From positions 110,581-174,580 of the forward strand of contig NW_020653409.1 in the NCBI RefSeq assembly GCF_003589595.1: a stretch of DNA of 64,000 nt, written 5' to 3'. Below are positions 58,855-64,000 of this stretch, piece by piece (within the stretch, counting starts at the first letter, position 1; each line of letters opens with the position of its first letter). Source of the DNA: Hyposmocoma kahamanoa (lineage: Eukaryota > Arthropoda > Insecta > Lepidoptera > Cosmopterigidae). The translations under genes were made by a program, and so were the position numbers. The notes beneath the pieces were generated by a model that was given only the letters and a program-made list of their open reading frames with translations, was not told the origin of the DNA and did no database searches.

Positions 58855-58990
58855 ATCTTAATATTAGACAACTGGTTGATATGACTTTACCACCAGTCCA
58901 TGAGACCTGTACGGGGCCCGAAACGTAGTGTTGTTTGAAAAAACAAATACAGGTACGCGATTTGTACAAAATTAGAAGGATATTATAGTT
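58855..58990 (-). repeat. Partial copy of the foldback repeat family
   Basis: The complement carries the CGCGTA/TTGTTTTTTCAAACAA arm, TTTCGGGCCC and the GACTGGTGGTAAAGTC loop. It is oriented opposite to the copy at 30690. Confidence 0.5.
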
Positions 58991-59072
58991 TATAATCTTA
59001 AAGTTAATGTGCTACATGTGGTATTTTTTTCAAGGACGATATCACCTGCATATGCTAATTTTAATATTTTTG

Positions 59073-59358
59073 CATTGACTTACAAATAAATAGACGACGG
59101 GTCTAATGCAAAAACCACGAAAAAAATGTCCCAAGTCAACCTATTTAAACGTAGTGACATGTAAAGGAATATGAAAAAGCTAAAACGTTGAATTTAAATT
59201 GTAATGTCATCGCAGTACTGTCTAATTTTGCTTGCTTCGCTGTCAGTCGAACAAACGAAGACTAAAGCGTGAATGACGCTCTGTATACGATTTTAACGCC
59301 CTATAAGTTCGGACACTTTTTAGCGCGGACCCGACGTCCATATAATTGTATGTCAATG
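59073..59358 (+). mobile_element. hAT-type MITE, copy 5
   Basis: This 286 bp copy has the same ends, with one change in the right terminus (TGTATGTCAATG). An 8-bp duplication TATTTTTG lies on both sides. Confidence 0.92.
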
Positions 59359-59661
59359 TATTTTTGTTACAAATTTAATTTTATTGGACACTCTGATATC
59401 AATATGCCCTCAATGTTGAGGTACTCGAGTGTCGATCAGTTGTCTTGATTTTTGTCGATGTTCGGTAGACTACTTCGCCTTGCCGAAGGCTGCAAACTAC
59501 CGTCGTTAGACGACTCACTATTTACACCGGGTGGCTTGCCGCAAGCAAGGCAAGGGACGACTTAATACAAACGCGCTCTAATCGTCATCACCTCATAAAT
59601 AAGCCAAACGGCTGCGAGTTTTTTTAACCATATTTCCATTTCTACAAAGCAACGAAAGGAA

Positions 59662-59800
59662 CAAGTCGGCCGGTGGTAAGCGCCTCACACACACGCCTAT
59701 CCATGACATTTGCAGTGCAACTTAAGAGTTTTAAATCGCAAAGATCTAAGGGACACTGCCACTGGGACACTAGCCCTGAGACAAAAGTTGACAAGTCTTT
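59662..59800 (-). repeat. SINE-like family A, 3' part
   Basis: The complement carries TCAGGGCTAGTGTC, CAGTGGCAGTGTCCCTTAGA and the 3' end. It lies in tandem with the next copy. Confidence 0.65.
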
Positions 59801-59814
59801 TTTTTTAAATAATA

Positions 59815-60052
59815 CCAAGTGACGGGACGGACAAGTCGTGCGGTGGTAAGCGACACGCCTACCCATAACAGTTGCAGTGTCACTCAGCCCTTTAAATCGC
59901 CAAGATCTTATGGGCACTGCCACTGCGCCTGCCACCCTGAGACATAAGCTGACAATTCCCATGTGCCTGTGCCATTGCTACTTAGCTGCAGAAATAGGAA
60001 GATAACAATACTTCCTTGGACGAACTCTTTCACAAGGAGCTCTACTGATAAC
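59815..60052 (-). repeat. SINE-like family A copy
   Basis: The complement runs from CAGTAGAGCTCCTTGTGAAA to CACTTGGTATTATTT, in tandem with the copies on either side. Confidence 0.75.
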
Positions 60053-60063
60053 TAAAAAAGCCC

Positions 60064-60375
60064 CATGTGCCTAAAATGTCACCAGCTCCCTTATCCATAA
60101 AAATCGGAACGCAGTAGTGTGAGCATTGCTGTCTGGCGGCAGAGTAATATGCCTGTACTTCCCTGGATGAACTCATTCTAAGGATCGTATTCCAGAACTC
60201 TACTCAATACTCAAGTCAGGACTCGCAGTGAGCACTGAAAATCATACTCAAGTCCTTGCCATTAGGGTCGTATTTCCAGTGCTTGAAATCATACTCAAGT
60301 CTGCTCAAATCCTGACTTGAGCATTGAGTAGAGTTCTAGAATACGACCCTAAGAAGCTCTACTGCTACTATAACT
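60064..60375 (-). repeat. SINE-like family A 5' part, split by the palindromic MITE
   Basis: The complement starts AGTAGCAGTAGAGCTTCTTA, is interrupted by the MITE at 60182-60349, and continues through CAGTAATGCTCAC to CAGGCACATGGGGC. Confidence 0.7.
60182..60349. mobile_element. Palindromic 168-bp MITE, copy 3, inside a SINE-like repeat
   Basis: The ends are GGATCGTATTCCAGAACTCT and the complement of GGGTCGTATTCTAGAACTCT. It splits the 5' end of a minus-strand family A copy: CTGGATGAACTCATTCTAA lies on the left and TAAGAAGCTCTACTGCTACT on the right. TAA is therefore probably duplicated. Confidence 0.85.
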
Positions 60376-60379
60376 CTTC

Positions 60380-61130
60380 TCTAAAGAGAGGCCAATAGTC
60401 CACCACGCTGTTGGCCCAAAGATAATTGGGGCCATAATAATACACGTTTTGCGAGGTTGTGAACCTTCTTCGACGTGCAGATTTTCCTTCACGAGGATTT
60501 GCTACTAAACATTTACAATGTATACGTACTTGGATATGAAAGTTGTGACCGAGAGGTTTATGAGTAATTAAATGAAAGGCGCGGTCCACATAATTTATTG
60601 TAAAATAGAAATATGATAAAGAACAGGAAAAGGAAGAAAGGTAAAGATAAAGGCTGTAACAAAACAACATAAAGGTAAACACGGATACAATCGTATAAAA
60701 ACACTCCCTACTTAAATTACATACAGGTTAAGACATAGTAAAAAGGAACTTTCCCCAAAAGGGCCTGTCTTTATAGAAATATTATGTTTTACAAGCAGTT
60801 ACGTTACATGATTTTCAATGCTATAATTGGTCAGATTTGATACGAAATTTTTGTGGCCAGGAATCAGAGAAAATGGTGATAAAAAAGTGGGACGAAGAAA
60901 GAGGTCGCATCGTCAAGAAGTCTGTAGACGCTGCCACACGAGTCCGAATCGTCAACCTCTCAATTAACCCCCCGTTTTAGATCAACATTTCCTAATCTGC
61001 GGTCGGTGGACTCTTGGTGGACCCAGAGTATGTTCTTCGGGCGTAATGGAAGATCAATTACATTGCACAAAGCTACTTGTTATTAAGGAGTCGGCTACCT
61101 TATTTGTTGAGAGGTCTGTAGTTGTAGAGA
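60380..61130. other. No gene recognised
   Basis: Short frames without motifs; no repeat match seen. Confidence 0.35.
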
Positions 61131-61136
61131 ACCTAT

Positions 61137-61305
61137 ATTAATTATTAATACAAAGATCGAACCATAAGAAAAAAATCCTTTGATCCGACTGGATTCGAAC
61201 CAACATCTTCCAGCAAACCGTGTCAGACGCTATGCCAACTAAACCACGGAACGAACCAGCGGACCTTACGAATTTTCTGTGCTTGTGACAGATAAAGATC
61301 TATGT
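61137..61305 (-). repeat. tRNA-headed SINE, family B
   Basis: The complement reads AAATTCGTAAGGTCCGCTGG, TAGTTGGCATAGCGTCTGAC, box B GGTTCGAATCC and GTTCGATCTTTGTATTAATA. Confidence 0.7.
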
Positions 61306-61539
61306 GTTTTTGGTTTTTAACGGCTTTTTTGCCGTAGCGCCATCTGTGAGAAATCAATGGAAGGTTTTCCTCACTCAGCCAGGTACCTTTACAGCTACCA
61401 GTATCTGACTAGAGATGTCGCTTTAATAATTGTAATTTTTAAGTATATTTAATGTCACGATGTTTGACCACCATGATATTCAATTATTATTGTGAAACTC
61501 GTTTGTAATAATTATTAAAATATAAAAATCGTACACTTA

Positions 61540-61704
61540 TGGTCGTATTCCAGAACTCTACTCAATGCTCAAGTCAGGACTTGGGTATGATTTGAAGCAC
61601 TAGAAATCATACTCAAGTCCTGGCCATTAGGGTCGTATTTCCAGTGCTTGAAATCATAATCAAGTCCTGACTTGAGCATTGAGTAGAGTTCTGGAATACG
61701 ACTC
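61540..61704. mobile_element. Palindromic 165-bp MITE, copy 4
   Basis: It has the same inverted ends (TGGTCGTATTCCAGAACTCT on the left). It lies only 1.2 kb from copy 3. Confidence 0.82.
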
Positions 61705-62084
61705 TAATAAAACAATTTCTTCAATTCGACTGTATTCGAACTACCGTCTTCCAGTAAACCTATATTACCTTGAAATTATACGTTTCAATCGTAATCAGAA
61801 ATTGTACTATACCGACAGTTATACTGCGAACAAGGGTTAGTAAATAAATGATCTGGATTTCAACAGCGGAATGTTTATCGACGCCTGTGCTGTCTCTTTC
61901 TGGCGCGATCTATTTGTCATTGGTGTGATAAAGAGGACAACAAGTTATGAAATAGATATTAGAGATAAAGGGAAAGTTATTGCGAAAATCGGAAGACGGT
62001 AAACAACTTCGATACTGGATTTATAAGTCTGGATAAAAAGAGGTAAATGAAAGAAGTATATAACTTCGCAGTTGTCCAGTGGGA

Positions 62085-62165
62085 ATGTATATCAGTGGCC
62101 CAACGGTTTGCACTGTGAGCGCTAGGCAAAGATGTCCAGAGTTCGATTCCCAGTAGGACCTTTTG
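62085..62165 (+). repeat. tRNA-like SINE head
   Basis: Box A-like CAGTGGCCCAACGG and box B AGTTCGATTCC are at tRNA-like spacing, but the stems do not close. The ends do not match the other SINEs. Confidence 0.45.
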
Positions 62166-62331
62166 AGCAACAAACTTACATAAATTAGTTCTAATTTTGG
62201 TGCTTTGACTACTCAAAGACGCAAACATTCACTGGAAATTTGCTATTGTTAAAAATAAGATTTTTTTGAAGAAAAACATGCAACAATGTGAATAAGTCCA
62301 GACAGTAGGTACTACAGTACTTCAATAAACA

Positions 62332-62506
62332 CTAGAGCTCCTTGTGACAGCGTTCGTCCAGAGAAGTACTGCCATCTTACCTATTTCTGCAGCCAAGCGG
62401 TGATCTTTGCAATTTAAAGGACCGAGTGGCACTGCAACTGATATGGACAGGTGTGTCGCTTACTACCAGGTGCGCGACTTGTTCGTCCCGTCACTTGATA
62501 TTATAA
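62332..62506 (+). repeat. SINE-like family A copy with central deletion
   Basis: It runs from AGAGCTCCTTGTGACAGCGT to CTTGATATTATAAAAAG. The GGTTTTGAAGG to CAGTGGCAG part is missing. Confidence 0.72.
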
Positions 62507-62509
62507 AAA

Positions 62510-63440
62510 GTATTGAGCGCGGAACATTTTTGTTCCGCAGGGCTCTGTACTTGGACCTTTCTTATATTTTGTCATTTATATCAATGATCTGCCATTGTTT
62601 GTTAAGGACCTTTGCGAAATATAGTATTGTTCGCTGACTTTTAAAAATTAAGGAAGTGGCCCCTAATTTTTAAAACAGACAAACATGACGTTAACTATGA
62701 CCACATTAACGATATCTTCTCAAAGGTAGTTTATTTATATTAGTGTTCATTGGTTTAATACTAACAATTTATTGCTTAATGCCAAAAAGACAAAGTATGT
62801 TAAATTTGAATTACCTGATGTAAAATCGACTATTCGAATATAGAAATAAAAGGACAAAAATTAAACATTGTTAATAAAGCAGTCTTCTTGGGAGTGACAA
62901 ATTTTGTGTTGCAAAAACGAGCGATTCGTTCTGTGTACCGTTGAGGTTCTCGGATTTCTCTCAGAGAAAAATTTAAGGAAACTGGTATCATGACGTGGCA
63001 TCACAGTACATATACTCAAATATTTTGTATGCCCGTAAAAATATACATAATTTCATTAAGAAAGTAGATATCAATAATATTAAAACAGGAACTAAGTCCA
63101 AACTCATGGTACCAAGTTTTCGTTTAACTTAGGTAAACGATTATTTTATGGGGATTTACAATAACGTTCAGGAGCATATATTAAAATTATATTACCTAAG
63201 TTTAAAACGTACATCAAAAGTATTTTAATTGCAAAGTCATATTGCAAAATTTAAGACTTCGTGTTAGATAAAAATGTAAGAAAAGACGACATGGGTCTAG
63301 ATTCCAGACACAGTAGATTCAAAGTATTTAAGCTTATTTGAAAAGAGCAATATCTAAAGTTTCTTGGTCGTTCTTCTCAGGGAAGTCAGTACAGTGAAAT
63401 TTAAAAATTACGTTTTCAAGTGTAATTTATTTTACCTATT
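62510..63440 (+). pseudogene. Degenerate LINE reverse transcriptase
   Basis: It holds FVPQGSVLGPFLYFVIYIND and LPLFVKDLCEI (the RT palm entry motif), then NNLLLNAKKTKYVKFELPDV, AVFLGVT, FVLQKRAIRSVYR and ISLREKFKETGIMTW, in several frames. The active-site F/Y-A-D-D segment is lost. A jockey/CR1-type element, related to the L1 tails. Confidence 0.75.
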
Positions 63441-63533
63441 GAAATCCCCGTCAACATTCCTTATATGACTTCCGTGCTCCTCAGTTCATTTTTCTTTTTC
63501 GTATGGCATTTAGAGGCTTTCACTGAGATTACT

Positions 63534-63660
63534 AAGTAAAGCTCTTTATGAAAAAGTTAAATTAGGGATGTATTGCGACCATATCTACATTTGCCGCCAA
63601 GGAGCAATGCGAGCATTAATTACTGCGTTCCGATTTGGAAGGGCAAAGGCGCAGGTGAGT
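63534..63660 (+). repeat. SINE-like family A, 5' half
   Basis: TAAAGCTCTTTATGAAAAAG, ATTTGCCGCCAAGGAGCAAT and AAGGGCAAAGGCGCAGGTGA match the 5' half. A LINE tail follows. Confidence 0.65.
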
Positions 63661-63802
63661 CTGTAAAGTTGCCTGCTTAGCGGTATTCTACAGACCATGG
63701 AGAGTGCGATGGAATTGCTAACTTGGATACCACTTTCCACTTAACATCAGGTGGAGTGGAGTCATTTGCCTGTCATGTATAAAAAAAAAAAAAAAAAAAA
63801 AA
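63661..63802 (+). repeat. LINE 3' tail with 22-A run
   Basis: CCACTTTCCACTTAACATCA and GGTGGAGTGGAGTCATTTGC precede ATGTAT and an uninterrupted A run (63781-63802). This is a typical lepidopteran non-LTR 3' end. Confidence 0.65.
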
Positions 63803-63809
63803 CTTGATT

Positions 63810-63996
63810 CCGCCTTCCCCTTTCCATCTTCGAGGGACTAGACGTGGATATTCCCAGCATTCGCACGGAGCGTTTCGCTTCCACATTTACATGGCAAGCG
63901 GCTAGAGAGCGGAATTCCCTGCGTTCGGACTTGTTCCCCGAACCCTATAACTTGGACCTTTTCAAGGCGAGAGTGAATAGGCGTGTGACGGTGTGA
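63810..63996 (+). pseudogene. LINE RT C-terminus at the window edge
   Basis: One frame is open to TGA near 63994: RLPLSIFEGLDVDIPSIRTE, RFASTFTWQAARERNSLRSD and LFPEPYNLDLFKARVNRR. The W-x-x-A-R-x-x-N-S-L...FPE-YNLD-FK-RVN ending is typical of jockey/R1-type LINE proteins. The upstream part is absent. Confidence 0.75.
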
Positions 63997-64000
63997 CCTC

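Noticed and set aside
59642..59962. 106-codon minus-strand frame
   Set aside because: Composed of two tandem family A copies, not a gene.

Overview
The window looks like nuclear DNA of an insect, most probably a moth or butterfly (Lepidoptera). It is AT-rich and mostly non-coding, genes have short GC-rich exons with long introns, and it is densely packed with small transposable elements, including degraded tRNA-headed SINEs and non-LTR retrotransposon tails of the kind common in Lepidoptera. The species assignment is inferred from this repeat style and was not measured.

One host gene can be reconstructed. It is a FoxK forkhead/FHA transcription factor on the minus strand, with nine coding exons between 14934 and 3460. 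All nine exons join in phase with consensus splice sites and give 452 residues: the end of the FHA domain, the conserved FoxK linker, a complete forkhead domain, the conserved S-Q-S-A-P-G-S-P segment and a Gly/His-rich C-terminus. The first part of the FHA domain and the start codon were not found. Everything from 14935 to the end of the window may therefore be one or more very large 5' introns or flanking DNA.

The most notable object is at 42104-45011. It is a 2.9 kb transposon with heptamer-like ends (CACTGTG / CACGGTG), a perfect 5-bp target duplication (CAGTG), a candidate TATA/initiator promoter, and an uninterrupted 652-codon transposase interrupted only by a phase-compatible 315-bp intron. 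The protein carries the RAG1-type core: two catalytic Asp motifs, the CxxC and HxxxxH zinc pairs at RAG1 spacing, and the final catalytic Glu. This identifies an apparently complete Transib-type (RAG1-like) element.

The rest is an insertion record. Five copies of a hAT-type MITE each keep a perfect 8-bp duplication. There are four palindromic 165-168 bp MITEs plus one partial copy. A deleted mariner (28076-28817) sits inside a deleted Tc1-like element (27753-29091). About twenty copies of one ~300 bp SINE-like family are present, along with several tRNA-headed SINEs, foldback elements and many dead LINE 3' ends with reverse-transcriptase C-terminal fragments.

Region by region: 1-3446 holds MITEs, an inverted SINE pair and AT-rich DNA downstream of FoxK. 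3460-14934 is FoxK, with repeats in every larger intron. 14935-42103 is a repeat field with no host exon recognised. 42104-45011 is Transib. 45012-64000 is more repeats, long stretches without recognisable content, and LINE remnants at the right edge.
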